Below, in pieces: positions 34,938 to 44,779 of a stretch of DNA of 64,000 bases. Position 1 is the first letter of the stretch, and each line of letters starts with the position of its first letter. The DNA is from Ferruginibacter sp. (GTDB lineage: Bacteria; Bacteroidota; Bacteroidia; Chitinophagales; Chitinophagaceae). Both the position numbers and the translations under genes were made by a program. The stretch is from contig JAHBTO010000001.1 of the NCBI GenBank assembly GCA_019638525.1, forward strand, positions 558,001 through 622,000, given 5' to 3'. The notes beneath the pieces were generated by a model. The model ran no database searches. It was not told the DNA's origin and worked only from the letters and a program-made list of their open reading frames with translations.

Positions 34938-35459
34938 ATGAAAAAATTACTCTTGTTAATTGGCAGTGTTTTTTTCTTTTTACATTCAAATGCACAAGGA
35001 TTACCATGCAGTAAACCTATGTACAGGCAGTTTGATTTTTGGGTTGGCGAATGGGATGTTTTTGGTAAATCGGGCGCTAAAGTTGGCAACAGTAAGGTTA
35101 GCCTTTTGCTTGACAGTTGTACCATATTGGAAGAGTGGACAAGTGCAGTTTTACAAAATGGTTTCCGCTATTCAGGTAAAAGTTTCAACATGTACAATGC
35201 TGCAACAAAAAACTGGCAGCAATACTGGGTTGATAATACAGGCAAGATTACAAAGTATTTTAACGGTCATTATGAAGATGGCAAAATGATTTTACAAACA
35301 GCTAATGAACAAATAAATGATACACTTTGGCAAATTCAGAAAATGACATTTTACAACCTGGGTGTAAACAAAGTAAGGCAGCATGGAGAAACAAGCAGCA
35401 ATAATGGCAAAACATGGGTAACAAGTTTTGACCTGGAGTATCGCAGAAAAACATACTAA
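34938..35459 (+). CDS. Secreted DUF1579-like hypothetical protein
   Basis: A 173-residue protein with a signal peptide (KKLLLLIGSVFFFLHSNA). The mature region opens with YRQFDFWVGEWDVFG, a motif shared by DUF1579-like beta-barrel proteins and by related uncharacterised secreted proteins. It goes on through repeated short beta strands (WQQYWVDNTGKI, YFNGHYEDGKMIL). The fold is probably a lipocalin-like barrel. It appears monocistronic with its own upstream region. Function unknown. Confidence 0.7.
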   Translation: MKKLLLLIGSVFFFLHSNAQGLPCSKPMYRQFDFWVGEWDVFGKSGAKVGNSKVSLLLDSCTILEEWTSAVLQNGFRYSGKSFNMYNAATKNWQQYWVDNTGKITKYFNGHYEDGKMILQTANEQINDTLWQIQKMTFYNLGVNKVRQHGETSSNNGKTWVTSFDLEYRRKTY

Positions 35460-35596
35460 TATATTATTGTAGTTGATTGAAAAATTTCATTAATTGTTGG
35501 CATCGGACTTAAAGTTAACTTCATATTTATAATTACAAAAGAAGATGGATTGAGGAATTTTTACCGTATACTTATTGGTGATAAACAGAATTACTT

Positions 35597-36052
35597 ATGC
35601 AAACAAAAGCCGCTACAGTAGAGCAATACATAGACGCATTGCCTCACGACCGCAAAAGCGTGGTTATGAAATTAAGAAAAGTTATTAAAAAGAATCTTCC
35701 AAAAGGTTTTAAAGAATGCATGAACTATGGCATGATAGGTTACGTGGTGCCACATGCCCTGTACCCTACAGGTTACCACTGCAATCCTAAAGAGCCTTTA
35801 CCGTTTATGAATATCGCTTCGCAAAAAAATTTTGTAGCCGTTTACAGCATGAGTATCTATGCCAACCCTGCCTTGCTAAAATGGTTTGTAAGTGCTTATA
35901 CCAAGGCCGGTGCTGGAAAATTAGATATGGGCAAAAGCTGCATCCGGTTTAAAAAAATGGATAAAATACCTTTTGAACTTATTGGAGAACTTGCTTCAAA
36001 GATTACTGTAGAAGAATGGATTGCTATTTATGAGAAAACAATGAAAAAATAA
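35597..36052 (+). CDS. DUF1801 domain protein (YdhG-like)
   Basis: A 151-residue cytoplasmic protein. The family features are visible in order: VEQYIDALPHDRK, an amphipathic helix KLRKVIKKNLPKGFKECMNYGMIGY, the central sheet with NFVAVYSM, and LDMGKSCIRFKKMDKIP. Its fold is the CyaY/YjbR-like alpha-beta sandwich. No biochemical role is established for this group. A strong hairpin terminator (36071-36100) lies just beyond its stop. Confidence 0.88.
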   Translation: MQTKAATVEQYIDALPHDRKSVVMKLRKVIKKNLPKGFKECMNYGMIGYVVPHALYPTGYHCNPKEPLPFMNIASQKNFVAVYSMSIYANPALLKWFVSAYTKAGAGKLDMGKSCIRFKKMDKIPFELIGELASKITVEEWIAIYEKTMKK

Positions 36053-36070
36053 TATTCTTCAATCTATAAA

Positions 36071-36105
36071 AAAAACCCGGAAAAATTTTTCCGGGTTTTT
36101 TTATT
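36071..36105. terminator. Bidirectional terminator between convergent genes
   Basis: AAAAACCCGGAAAAA (36071-36085) pairs perfectly with TTTTTCCGGGTTTTT (36086-36100), with T-runs on both strands. It serves the DUF1801 gene on the plus strand and the lipoprotein gene on the minus strand. Confidence 0.85.
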
Positions 36106-36106
36106 T

Positions 36107-36766
36107 CTATTTTTTTCTTTTATACAGCCCTTCCATAAATTTCATTTCTTTTCCATCGGGGCCTGCGCCATACATAGCCATGCTGTAACTGTCATCATCA
36201 ATGATAGTCATTTCTTCCCTTATGTTGCTATCTTTTCCGGATATAGGATCGGTTTGATATCCATTTAAGTTGAGTGTTTTTGTTTTTTCATCATAGTTTC
36301 CACTCATAAAAGCAATGCCTGAACCCTGGTTATCAATCCAGGTACTAACAAAAAGTTTTTTTGCATTATCATAGCCCATAGTGAATTGCCCTTCGGTTTT
36401 TTGACCAAATACAGTGCCCGAATATTTGCCAACTACATATCTTCCTCCCAGTATTGAAGACTGTACCATTGTACCTACAGATTTTTCAGGTGCTGAGGAA
36501 GGATCCATCCAGGTACTGATATCGGCCACCCAGGTACCATTGGTTTTTTCCATCCATTTATGCATGGGGCCAATGGCTTTAAAATCATTCCATGCTTTCA
36601 TCATTGCGGCAGAATCAGGCATTGTGTGCATTGCAGTATCTTTTGGAGTTTCTGTAACCGTAGCAGTGGCTGAAGAGTCAGCAGGTGTTTTGGGTTCGTT
36701 TGTTTTATTATTGCAAGCCAACATTACAAAGGTTGCAGCGCAAATAGTTAAGGTTGATATTTTCAT
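36107..36766 (-). CDS. DUF1579 domain lipoprotein
   Basis: A 219-residue protein from the ATG at 36766; a TTG 30 bases upstream is less likely. The N-terminus is a lipoprotein signal with lipobox VMLAC, so it is lipid-anchored. A Thr/Pro/Ala-rich linker (TPADSSATATVTETPKD) is followed by the DUF1579 beta-barrel (MHKWMEKTNGTWVADIS, VGTMVQSSILGGRYVVGKY, FMEGLYKRKK). DUF1579 proteins are uncharacterised. The gene shares family with the 34938 gene but is more diverged, and is convergent with DUF1801. Confidence 0.85.
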   Translation of the reverse strand: MKISTLTICAATFVMLACNNKTNEPKTPADSSATATVTETPKDTAMHTMPDSAAMMKAWNDFKAIGPMHKWMEKTNGTWVADISTWMDPSSAPEKSVGTMVQSSILGGRYVVGKYSGTVFGQKTEGQFTMGYDNAKKLFVSTWIDNQGSGIAFMSGNYDEKTKTLNLNGYQTDPISGKDSNIREEMTIIDDDSYSMAMYGAGPDGKEMKFMEGLYKRKK

Positions 36767-36862
36767 GACATAAAATTTTAGTGCAGGAAAATACAAAAAT
36801 TATTTTTTAAAAGGAAGTGTAAAAGTATGAACCGTTAAATAAGCTGATAAAATCTATTAATC

Positions 36863-37522
36863 CTAAGCAGAAGCATTTATTTCATTTAATACATTATCAA
36901 CTCTTTGTTTAACTGTTTCATAGTCGGTATATCCTCTTGCTATCATTACAAATTTAAGTTCGCCGGTTTGTATAAATACAGTTGGAAAACCATTTACCTG
37001 CAACTGTTTCATCAACGAAAATTCGTAGTATGCCATATCCTTGTATTCATCACTCTTAAGTTTTGAATAAAAAACATCGGGTGGCAAATTGTATTTATCA
37101 AGCAGGTGCCGGTAAGCTTCGTCATCATCAAGATCCCTGCCTTCGTAGTTAAGGGCATATTGCAAATCTCCGGCAAATTCAAGTTGCTGTTGGGGTGAGT
37201 GTTCTTTAATAATACATAATGCTATAGCAGGTTTTTCAGAATTCATCACCCAGTCACTCTTACCCGGGTTTTTACAATGCCATAAAAATTCTTCGCCAAA
37301 TTTTATCCCGGTAAGTTCTTCCACTCTTGAATATGAAGATGCAATGTAGGGGCCAATCTTTTCAATAGGCATTACCTGTTCGCCCACCATCATGCCTCCG
37401 CTTAACACTTCTACATCAAGCTTGTTGTGGTATTCTGCAGCAATTTTTTTAATTACCGGGCTAAATCCATAACACCATCCGCAGTAAGCATCGTAGCAAT
37501 ATATGATTGTTGGTATATTCAT
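36863..37522 (-). CDS. DsbA family (FrnE-like) oxidoreductase
   Basis: A 219-residue thioredoxin-fold protein without signal peptide. The active site is CGWC (Cys14, Cys17) after a short strand (IPTIIYCYDAY). A helical insert (residues ~60-160) and the cis-Pro loop VNGFPTVFIQ complete the DsbA/FrnE-type fold. A cytoplasmic location suggests reductase or isomerase activity on small thiols, not oxidative folding. It lies 42 bases upstream of the polA stop and on the same strand, so co-transcription with polA is possible but not shown. Confidence 0.88.
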   Translation of the reverse strand: MNIPTIIYCYDAYCGWCYGFSPVIKKIAAEYHNKLDVEVLSGGMMVGEQVMPIEKIGPYIASSYSRVEELTGIKFGEEFLWHCKNPGKSDWVMNSEKPAIALCIIKEHSPQQQLEFAGDLQYALNYEGRDLDDDEAYRHLLDKYNLPPDVFYSKLKSDEYKDMAYYEFSLMKQLQVNGFPTVFIQTGELKFVMIARGYTDYETVKQRVDNVLNEINASA

Positions 37523-37564
37523 GCAGCTATGTTTGTAAAAATAGAAAAGGGTTGCTCTACGTAT

Positions 37565-40402
37565 TTAATGTGCCTCCAGCCAATTATTGCCTATACCCAA
37601 TTCCGCATCGGTTGGTACATGATTAGGCAAAGCCAATGCGGTTTGCATGCAATTCAATATAATCGGTTTTATTTTTTCTATTTCTGATTTATGTGCATCA
37701 AAAACTAATTCATCATGTACCTGTAACAGCATTTTTGATTTAAAATTATGCTTATTGAATTCGTTATGTATTTTAATCATGGCCAACTTTATCATATCGG
37801 CAGCCGAGCCTTGTATGGGAGAGTTGATGGCATTACGTTCGGCAAATGCCCTTACAGTAAAATTAGCGCTGTTAATATCTCTTAACCATCTTTTACGGCC
37901 CATTAGGGTTTGCACATAACCATGTTCCTGTGCAAAATGAATGGTATCATCCATGTACTTCTGTATATTGGGAAACTGCATTTTATAATTATCAATAATC
38001 TCCTTTGCTTCGGTACGGCTAATGCCTAAGTTTTCGGCAAGGCCAAATGCGCCCTGCCCGTATATGATACCAAAATTTACACTCTTTGCTTTGTAACGCA
38101 TTTCTTTGGTAACATCCTTTTCATCTACATTAAAAACCCTGGCAGCCGTTGCACTGTGTATGTCTTTCCCGTTTTTAAAAGCATCACACATATTTTTATC
38201 GCCGCTAATGGCAGCCACAATTCGTAACTCTATTTGTGAATAATCGGCCGAAATAAGAACATAGTCTTTATCCCTGGGAATAAATGCTTTTCTTATCTCC
38301 CTGCCCCTTTCGGTGCGTATAGGAATATTTTGCAAATTTGGATTGTTGCTGCTTAACCTACCGGTAACGGCTACTGCCTGTGCATAAGAAGTGTGCACCC
38401 GGCCGGTTTTTTTATTTATCATCAGGGGCAGTGCATCCACATAGGTTGACTTTAGTTTTGTAAACTCTCTAAATGAAAGGATATCATCTACAATTTTGTT
38501 CTTACTGGCAAGTTTTAATAACACATCTTCGCCGGTGGCATACTGGCCTGTTTTTGTTTTTTTTGCTTTAGGGTCAATCTGCATTTTTTCAAACAAAACT
38601 TCGCCCAGTTGTTTTGGCGATGCCAAATTAAATCTAACGCCAGCCTGCTCGTACACCGATTCTTCCGCCGTTTTTGCTTCTTTCTCTAATTCTTTTGAGT
38701 ATTCATTTAAAAAGGCTTCGTCAATTTTTATGCCTTCAAATTCCATTGCAGTTAAAACTTTTACCAAAGGATTATCTACTTCGTAAAAAACCTTCTCTAC
38801 TTCTTTTTGTTTTAACATGGGTTGCAGTACCTGCTTTAATTGCAATGTTATATCTGCATCTTCTGATGCATAGTCTTTTATTTTTTCCGGCTCCAGGTCA
38901 CGCATGTTGCCTTGTGTTTTTCCTTTTTTGCCAATGAGTTCTTCAATATGTATGGGTTCGTAGCCTAAAAATTTTTCACTCAATGCATCCATCCCGTTTT
39001 TACCATCGGGCTCAATAACAAAATGCGCCAGCATGCTGTCGAATATATTGCCTGCTAGTTCGCAGCCATACCATTTCAGTATCAGCATATCGTATTTTAA
39101 ATTATGGCCAATCCATGTTTTCGAAACATCGTTGAAGAGGGGCTTAAAAAATGTAAGCCTCCTTGCAGATTCTTTTTGATTGGGCGGGCAGTAAACATAA
39201 AAACCTTCGCCGGCTTTTACAGAAAAACTCATTCCTACCAATTCTGCATCATTAGCATCAATGCCGGTTGTTTCTGTATCAAAACAAATTTCATTGCTGG
39301 CAGATAAGTATGAAACCAGGTTTTTTATTTCGGTATCCGATTGTATTAATGTATAATCATGGGCGCTGTTGTTGATGTTTTTGCCAACAGAAATAATTTC
39401 ATTTGCTGTACTGTTGGCAACTGTAGATTGTTTGGTTGGCTCAATAATATTTCCAAACAAATCCATTTGAACATTTTCTTTAGCCACAACAGCTGCATTA
39501 TTGGCGGTTACTGTGCTTTCTCCTGTAATTTCTTCTCCTAAAATTCTTTTACCAAGGGTTTTAAATTCCAGTTCTTCAAAAATTTCTTTTAAGGCCGGTT
39601 TATTCATATCCTTAATCAAAAAATTTTCTTCATGAAATTCAACCGGTACATTTAAAATAATGGTAGCTAATTTTTTACTCATGATGGCATCTTCTTTGCC
39701 GTTCATTATTTTTTCGCCCAGCTTACCTTTTATCTTATCTGCATTGTCTAAAATGTTTTCAAGTGTGCCATATTCTTTTAACAGCTTGGAGGCTGTTTTT
39801 TCACCAACCCCTTTGATGCCCGGGATGTTATCAACCGCATCCCCCATCAAACCTAACATATCAATTACCTGGTTTACATTTTCAATATCCCATTTTTCAC
39901 AAACTTCTTTAGGCCCAAGTATTTCAAATTGTGCACCCTGGTAGGGCGGCTTGTAAATTTTTATTTTTTCGGTAACCAATTGGCCGTAATCTTTATCGGG
40001 TGTAACCATATACACTTCGTACCCTGCCGATTCGGCTTGCTTTGCCAGGGCGCCAATAACATCATCAGCTTCGTAACCATCAATAGCAATTACAGGAATG
40101 TTGAGCGCTTCAATAATTTTTTTTATATCAGGCACTGCCGATAAAATGTCTTCGGGTGTTTCTTGCCGGTTGGCTTTGTAATCGGCAAAATCGGTGTGGC
40201 GTTCGGTTGGCGCATGTGTATCAAAACAAACAGCCATGTGTGTTGGGTTTTGATTTTTTATTAGCTCAATAATGGTATTGGTAAACCCAAACTGGGCATT
40301 GGTATTACGGCCCTTGCTTGTTATTCTTGGATTTCGTATTAATGCATAATAAGCACGAAAAACCAGAGCAAATGCATCTAATAAAAATAATTTCTTTGGC
40401 AT
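37565..40402 (-). CDS. polA: DNA polymerase I
   Basis: A 945-residue repair polymerase from the ATG at 40402. A TTG 18 bases upstream precedes unlike sequence. Domains in order are the 5' nuclease (1-~290, with LLDAFALVFRAYYAL and GDAVDNIPGIKGVG), the 3'-5' proofreading exonuclease (~350-530, with CFDTETTGIDA and IGHNLKYD), and the polymerase (~560-945, with SADYSQIELR, KSVNFGIIYG and QVHDELVFD). The exonuclease carboxylates look intact, so proofreading is expected. The gene is preceded by a hairpin terminator. Confidence 0.98.
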   Translation of the reverse strand: MPKKLFLLDAFALVFRAYYALIRNPRITSKGRNTNAQFGFTNTIIELIKNQNPTHMAVCFDTHAPTERHTDFADYKANRQETPEDILSAVPDIKKIIEALNIPVIAIDGYEADDVIGALAKQAESAGYEVYMVTPDKDYGQLVTEKIKIYKPPYQGAQFEILGPKEVCEKWDIENVNQVIDMLGLMGDAVDNIPGIKGVGEKTASKLLKEYGTLENILDNADKIKGKLGEKIMNGKEDAIMSKKLATIILNVPVEFHEENFLIKDMNKPALKEIFEELEFKTLGKRILGEEITGESTVTANNAAVVAKENVQMDLFGNIIEPTKQSTVANSTANEIISVGKNINNSAHDYTLIQSDTEIKNLVSYLSASNEICFDTETTGIDANDAELVGMSFSVKAGEGFYVYCPPNQKESARRLTFFKPLFNDVSKTWIGHNLKYDMLILKWYGCELAGNIFDSMLAHFVIEPDGKNGMDALSEKFLGYEPIHIEELIGKKGKTQGNMRDLEPEKIKDYASEDADITLQLKQVLQPMLKQKEVEKVFYEVDNPLVKVLTAMEFEGIKIDEAFLNEYSKELEKEAKTAEESVYEQAGVRFNLASPKQLGEVLFEKMQIDPKAKKTKTGQYATGEDVLLKLASKNKIVDDILSFREFTKLKSTYVDALPLMINKKTGRVHTSYAQAVAVTGRLSSNNPNLQNIPIRTERGREIRKAFIPRDKDYVLISADYSQIELRIVAAISGDKNMCDAFKNGKDIHSATAARVFNVDEKDVTKEMRYKAKSVNFGIIYGQGAFGLAENLGISRTEAKEIIDNYKMQFPNIQKYMDDTIHFAQEHGYVQTLMGRKRWLRDINSANFTVRAFAERNAINSPIQGSAADMIKLAMIKIHNEFNKHNFKSKMLLQVHDELVFDAHKSEIEKIKPIILNCMQTALALPNHVPTDAELGIGNNWLEAH

Positions 40403-40450
40403 TGGGTAAAAATAAAACAAATCTTGCCGCCAATCAACAAGATTTAAAAA

Positions 40451-40486
40451 CTTAAAAGCTGTCCTTAATTAAGAACAGCTTTTAAG
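40451..40486 (-). terminator. Hairpin terminator downstream of the 40527 lipoprotein gene
   Basis: CTTAAAAGCTGT (40451-40462) and ACAGCTTTTAAG (40475-40486) form a perfect 12-bp stem with a 12-base loop; a TTTTT stretch follows on the minus strand. It separates the lipoprotein gene from polA. Confidence 0.7.
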
Positions 40487-40526
40487 ATCATTAAACTCAA
40501 ATAACAAAAACTAAATTCAAATTATT

Positions 40527-40946
40527 TTAGAGGTTGGTTATTTCTAACCTGTCGTTTACCGAATTTTGATTACCCCTGAAACTGATGCCTGATTTACTTA
40601 TTTTAGAAATATTCCAGTAATCGTTTAGCCTTGTTAATACTGCATCATTGGTATTAAGGCTGATGGTAATTCTTTGCATAATATTATCTTCAATCCAGTT
40701 TCCTGTTATCGTTTGGCCGTTTTTAATAATGGTTAATTTACCCGAGGGATCAAATGTTAAAATGCAATTAGAGAATTGGTTGGTTTCGTTTTGTTGGCCC
40801 TGGGTAAACAAATTAATCTTCCAGGTTCCTTTAGTTACTTTTGAGGTAGCCGATACTGTATTTCCATAATCATTTATCCCGGTACAGGCGGCAAAATATA
40901 ATATAACCGAACACTTAAGGGCAAAAATAAGTAAGGGCTTTTTCAT
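40527..40946 (-). CDS. Hypothetical lipocalin-like lipoprotein
   Basis: A 139-residue protein with a lipoprotein signal ending in YFAAC. The mature part has a short beta-rich pattern (GTWKINLFTQ, CILTFDPSGKLTI, QTITGNWIEDN), as in lipocalin-like or DUF4625/DUF5004-type stand-alone domains that Bacteroidota carry in numbers. I cannot assign it to a named family with confidence. It is monocistronic, preceded by the esterase gene on the same strand. Confidence 0.65.
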   Translation of the reverse strand: MKKPLLIFALKCSVILYFAACTGINDYGNTVSATSKVTKGTWKINLFTQGQQNETNQFSNCILTFDPSGKLTIIKNGQTITGNWIEDNIMQRITISLNTNDAVLTRLNDYWNISKISKSGISFRGNQNSVNDRLEITNL

Positions 40947-41015
40947 GATACAGGTATATTGGTATCTACATAACTGAAAAAGCCTTTATATTATTGTGTT
41001 GTTTTTAAAGAAAAG

Positions 41016-41747
41016 TCAGAACCTTGTTTCAAAATAAAGTGGTAACATGGCTCGCCATGTAGGCCAGTCGTGTTTCCACTCTTCGCCCCAAACGTCCAGT
41101 TCATAAGTGATGCCTTTGCTATAAAGCAGCCCTGCAAAAGCCCTTGAAGCATTTGGGTCTTCATAAGCGCCGCTTCCGGTTAAAATATGTATATGATGGC
41201 TTTTACGTATCTGTTCAAGTATATTATGATCGGTTAGGTTGCGTATGTAATGCATGGGGCTGTTAAAGTACACCTGCTCATCAAAAAAACCATCTGTATA
41301 TTCTGTAAGATCGTACACACCGCTCATGGCTATTACGCCGTTAATAATATCAGGACGTTTTAAAAACAGGTTCATACTGTGTAATGCTCCAAAAGAAGCG
41401 CCACAGGTAATGATTTCTGTTTCGTTAGATGTGCTGTGTTTAATAAACGGAATTACTTCGTTAAAAACATACTCATTAAACTGGTTATGCCTGATGGCTT
41501 TGTGTTCTCCGGCCATTTCTTTATTAAGCCAGCTTTCGTTGTTGATGCTGTTGATAGAAAACACTTTTATCTTGCCACCGTTTATATATGGCGCTAGCGT
41601 ATCCATCATCTGAAACCGTTCATACTCCAGGTAATCTGCTGCTGCAGTAGGTACAAACAAAATGGCTTTGCCATAATCGCCGTAAGTTACAATGGGCATG
41701 TCTTTTTGCAGTGCCGGGCTAAACCAGCTATTTAATTCTCTTTTCAT
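41016..41747 (-). CDS. Esterase family alpha/beta hydrolase
   Basis: A 243-residue hydrolase from the ATG at 41747; the TTG nine bases upstream is an alternative. The nucleophile elbow is GASFGA near residue 118, followed by DLTEYTDGFFDE and a late WGEEWKHDWPTWR with the likely catalytic His. The arrangement fits the PF00756 putative esterase group, without a signal peptide. The substrate is not predictable. It lies 38 bases from the ParA stop on the same strand. Confidence 0.85.
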   Translation of the reverse strand: MKRELNSWFSPALQKDMPIVTYGDYGKAILFVPTAAADYLEYERFQMMDTLAPYINGGKIKVFSINSINNESWLNKEMAGEHKAIRHNQFNEYVFNEVIPFIKHSTSNETEIITCGASFGALHSMNLFLKRPDIINGVIAMSGVYDLTEYTDGFFDEQVYFNSPMHYIRNLTDHNILEQIRKSHHIHILTGSGAYEDPNASRAFAGLLYSKGITYELDVWGEEWKHDWPTWRAMLPLYFETRF

Positions 41748-41793
41748 AAGCGGCAAAACTAATCAATAAAATTTTTATCTTTTTAAATATATA

Positions 41794-42534
41794 TTATAAT
41801 ACACCTTCTTTTATCTCTAACCACAGTTCACGGTAGCAACTGGCGGCATAGCTGCTGTTGGCAAATTCCATAATGGGAGCTTTGTAAATACCCATTTTTT
41901 CTACGTCGCTTAAATAGGGGATATAGTTTTGAAAAAAACGTTTGTCTTTATACAATTCTTCCATTATTTCGTTGTGCAGGTTTTTGCGCAGGTCGGTCAT
42001 GGTAAAAAAGCACATCATCTTTTTAATATCAAGGTCTTTTTCTTTAAAATAATCTTTTACCATGTGATAAGTGCGTATAGAAAGAGTGGTAGGTATCACC
42101 GGCATCAATACTATATCGGCCGCATTAAATATGTTTTCGCTAAGAGCACTAAAGCCGGGCGGGCAATCAATAAAAACAAAATCATACTCCGCCTGCAATT
42201 GTTTTAATATTGATTTCAGTCTGTGCTTGTTTCCCTTCATCTCATCAAGCATGATATCGAAACTTTTACTTGAATTATCGGCAGGTATTACATCAAGCAG
42301 TTCAAAATCGCTGCTCATGATGGCATTTTCCAAATCTGCATCTTTGGTAATGAGTTTTTTTATGCCCGGATGCGTTTTGGGCTTTACCTTATAATAAAAA
42401 GACGATGAACCCTGTGGGTCGATATCCCATAACAAGGTTTTAAAGCCGTCGGCAGCAGCTAAATAGGCAAAATTTACACAACTGGCAGTTTTACCAACGC
42501 CACCTTTCAGGTTATAAAGAGCAATAGTAGTCAT
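41794..42534 (-). CDS. ParA family ATPase
   Basis: A 246-residue deviant-Walker ATPase. The Walker A motif is KGGVGKTASCVNFA, with the signature second Lys, followed by DIDPQGSSSF and FVFIDCPPGFSALS. Such proteins position chromosomes, plasmids or protein complexes. No ParB gene or parS-like site lies beside it, so it is probably an orphan or acts on a cellular cargo, not chromosome partition. All nucleotide-binding residues are in place. Confidence 0.93.
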   Translation of the reverse strand: MTTIALYNLKGGVGKTASCVNFAYLAAADGFKTLLWDIDPQGSSSFYYKVKPKTHPGIKKLITKDADLENAIMSSDFELLDVIPADNSSKSFDIMLDEMKGNKHRLKSILKQLQAEYDFVFIDCPPGFSALSENIFNAADIVLMPVIPTTLSIRTYHMVKDYFKEKDLDIKKMMCFFTMTDLRKNLHNEIMEELYKDKRFFQNYIPYLSDVEKMGIYKAPIMEFANSSYAASCYRELWLEIKEGVL

Positions 42535-42682
42535 ACAAATCGGTTTTAAAATAAACGGAGGGTTAAGATAACAAATAATTTTAAAGAACCATGTATCAAT
42601 TATAAAATCTCCGTTACTAAAACCGGATGTTGCATTTTACAAATGCTTTAATGGCTACTGATGTTATGAGGCTGTAGCTATG

Positions 42683-44560
42683 TTATTGAACAACCTTTAT
42701 ATTATTACTTTCATCGGCGTCCATAAAAATTCCCCCATCCAGTTGTACCGATTTTATTTTTTTATTTGTTTTTACCGGCACAGTTACCTGCCGGGCTTGT
42801 TTTTCCCAAACAGCAGGTGTTAGGTGTTTTGTTTCGGTACTGCCATCGGCATAATTAATGATAACATCTACCGGTGCAAAAAAGCCTCCTATATTTTTTA
42901 TTAAAACATCATAGCCTGTTTTTGATTTTTTTACTGCCTGCAAATCGTAATCGGTATAGTTTGTGCTAAAGAACCAGTTGTTCCAAAACCAGTTGAGGTT
43001 TTTTTGAGCCACATTGCTAAAGGTGTTAAAAAAATCCCAGGGAGTAGGATGCTTGCCATGCCAACGATCCATATAAGCATGCAGGCATTTTTTAAACCCT
43101 GCATCGCCCAGCAAATCCTTCATAGCCAGGTAACCCAAAGATGCTTTACCATATTCATTGCTGCCAAACCCAAAACCAGTAAGGGCATCGCCGGGGGTGA
43201 TAATGGGTATTTGCAAATCAGATGCGTTTGAATGTGTCCATCCCTGCACTCTAAATTGCTTATAAAATTTTTCAGCATTTTGTTTTCCCATATCGGCCGT
43301 ACCAATCAACAATTCAAAAGTGGTGGCCCAGCCCTCGTCCATAAAACCATAACGGGTTTCGTTAATGCCCATATAAAACGGCATGTAAGTATGTGCAATT
43401 TCGTGCTCGGCAACAAACCTCGAGAATGTGGTATCGGCATACGATTCATCATTGGCCATCATGGGATACTCCATACCTGCATACCCCTGGAACACGGTTG
43501 TTTTTTCGTACGGGTAAGGTATGCCCGGCCAGTTGTGAGATAGCCAATCAAGCGAATGACGGGCATATTGCGCCACATGGCGGTAGTCGGCCGCCGTATC
43601 ATTATATGCTGCCTGCGCACTTGCCCTGCGGCCGGTTGCATCATCCACTACTACGCTGCATCCATCCCAAACAAAATGATTGCTTAAGCCAAAAGCCATA
43701 TCGGGTATATTGGTTGCTTTAAACTGCCAGCTGTTCATTTCATTTTGCGTAGTAACTTTTTTATTCAACAGGTCTTCCTTTGTTGCAATGTGTACTGTAG
43801 CATCAGAAATCATTGACTGATTATAACGTTGCAAGATGGCAGGCTGTAAAAGTTTTTCGGGTTGCTGTAAAGTGCCGGTACCCCAAACAATATAGTTTTT
43901 GGGTACATGAACGGTAACATCATAATCATTAAAGTCGCTGTAAAATTCGTGCGAATCCATAAAGTTCATATTATCCCAGCCATTATAATCATCATATACC
44001 GCAACCCTTGGATAAAAATAGGCAAGAAAATAAGTGGTGGAATCTATCATCCCTTCACGGCCGCTTTGCAACGATACATCATAATGCCACTCAAAGGAAA
44101 GCTGAACCGATTCTTTTGGATGCAATGGCTTGGGTAAACGTGTGGCAACATTTGTAAATACAAAATCATCATTACGGAAAGGCCTTGCCGCTCCATCTAC
44201 TTCAAATTTATCTATATGCACACCCGATGTAAGGTAATTGGCAGCAGCCCCGCCATTACGTGGGGCGCCGGGTTTATGAATATTTAAAAACAGCTTTATA
44301 ACAAGATTCCGTAAGGTATCGGGGCTATTGTTAATATAGGTAATTGTTTCTTTTCCTGTAATTGTTCTGCCGGGAGGCATAGCGGTAATATCTATTTTAT
44401 AAATACCTCTGTTTTGCCAGTAGTTTTTGCCCGGCTTGCCATCAAGTGAACGGGTTCCGTTTTTATAGGCTGTTGCAATATCTCTGGATACAAATAATGA
44501 CTGGGCGCCTGCATAAAAAAAACACAAAGAAGTTAATGCTAATAAAATACTTTTTTTCAT
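42683..44560 (-). CDS. M1 family aminopeptidase
   Basis: A 625-residue zinc metallopeptidase with signal peptide (KSILLALTSLCFFYAGA). The zinc site is HEIAH at 386-390 with the third ligand Glu409 (FMDEGWA), exactly the HExxH-x18-E spacing. YAGMEYPMM near 360 is the substrate N-terminus-binding loop in place of GAMEN. The N-terminal beta-saddle and a small C-terminal Ig-like domain fit the length. It likely works in the periplasm on peptide N-termini. The gene stands alone, divergent from gcvT. Confidence 0.94.
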   Translation of the reverse strand: MKKSILLALTSLCFFYAGAQSLFVSRDIATAYKNGTRSLDGKPGKNYWQNRGIYKIDITAMPPGRTITGKETITYINNSPDTLRNLVIKLFLNIHKPGAPRNGGAAANYLTSGVHIDKFEVDGAARPFRNDDFVFTNVATRLPKPLHPKESVQLSFEWHYDVSLQSGREGMIDSTTYFLAYFYPRVAVYDDYNGWDNMNFMDSHEFYSDFNDYDVTVHVPKNYIVWGTGTLQQPEKLLQPAILQRYNQSMISDATVHIATKEDLLNKKVTTQNEMNSWQFKATNIPDMAFGLSNHFVWDGCSVVVDDATGRRASAQAAYNDTAADYRHVAQYARHSLDWLSHNWPGIPYPYEKTTVFQGYAGMEYPMMANDESYADTTFSRFVAEHEIAHTYMPFYMGINETRYGFMDEGWATTFELLIGTADMGKQNAEKFYKQFRVQGWTHSNASDLQIPIITPGDALTGFGFGSNEYGKASLGYLAMKDLLGDAGFKKCLHAYMDRWHGKHPTPWDFFNTFSNVAQKNLNWFWNNWFFSTNYTDYDLQAVKKSKTGYDVLIKNIGGFFAPVDVIINYADGSTETKHLTPAVWEKQARQVTVPVKTNKKIKSVQLDGGIFMDADESNNIKVVQ

Positions 44561-44779
44561 GGCTGATTGTTTATTAAAAGTAAATTACCTGTATTTTAGT
44601 TTTATAATGATGGTTTATTGATAAAAGGTTTTGATAAAGTTTTATTGGCAAATGGCAATTATTGAATAATGGCAAAAGATTAAAATTTTATTATTACTAA
44701 AAGGTAAACAAGATTTGTTTTTTAAATGAATATTAAAATAACCCAATGCTGCTTAACTTAGCAGTTTAAAAACAACCAG

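Noticed and set aside
34826..35125. A 99-codon minus-strand frame
   Set aside because: It overlaps the signal peptide and start of the secreted protein at 34938 in antisense and shows no domain pattern.
44561..44779. Possible glycine riboswitch before gcvT
   Set aside because: No tandem aptamer-like conserved stems or typical linker sequence are visible; the region is simply AT-rich.
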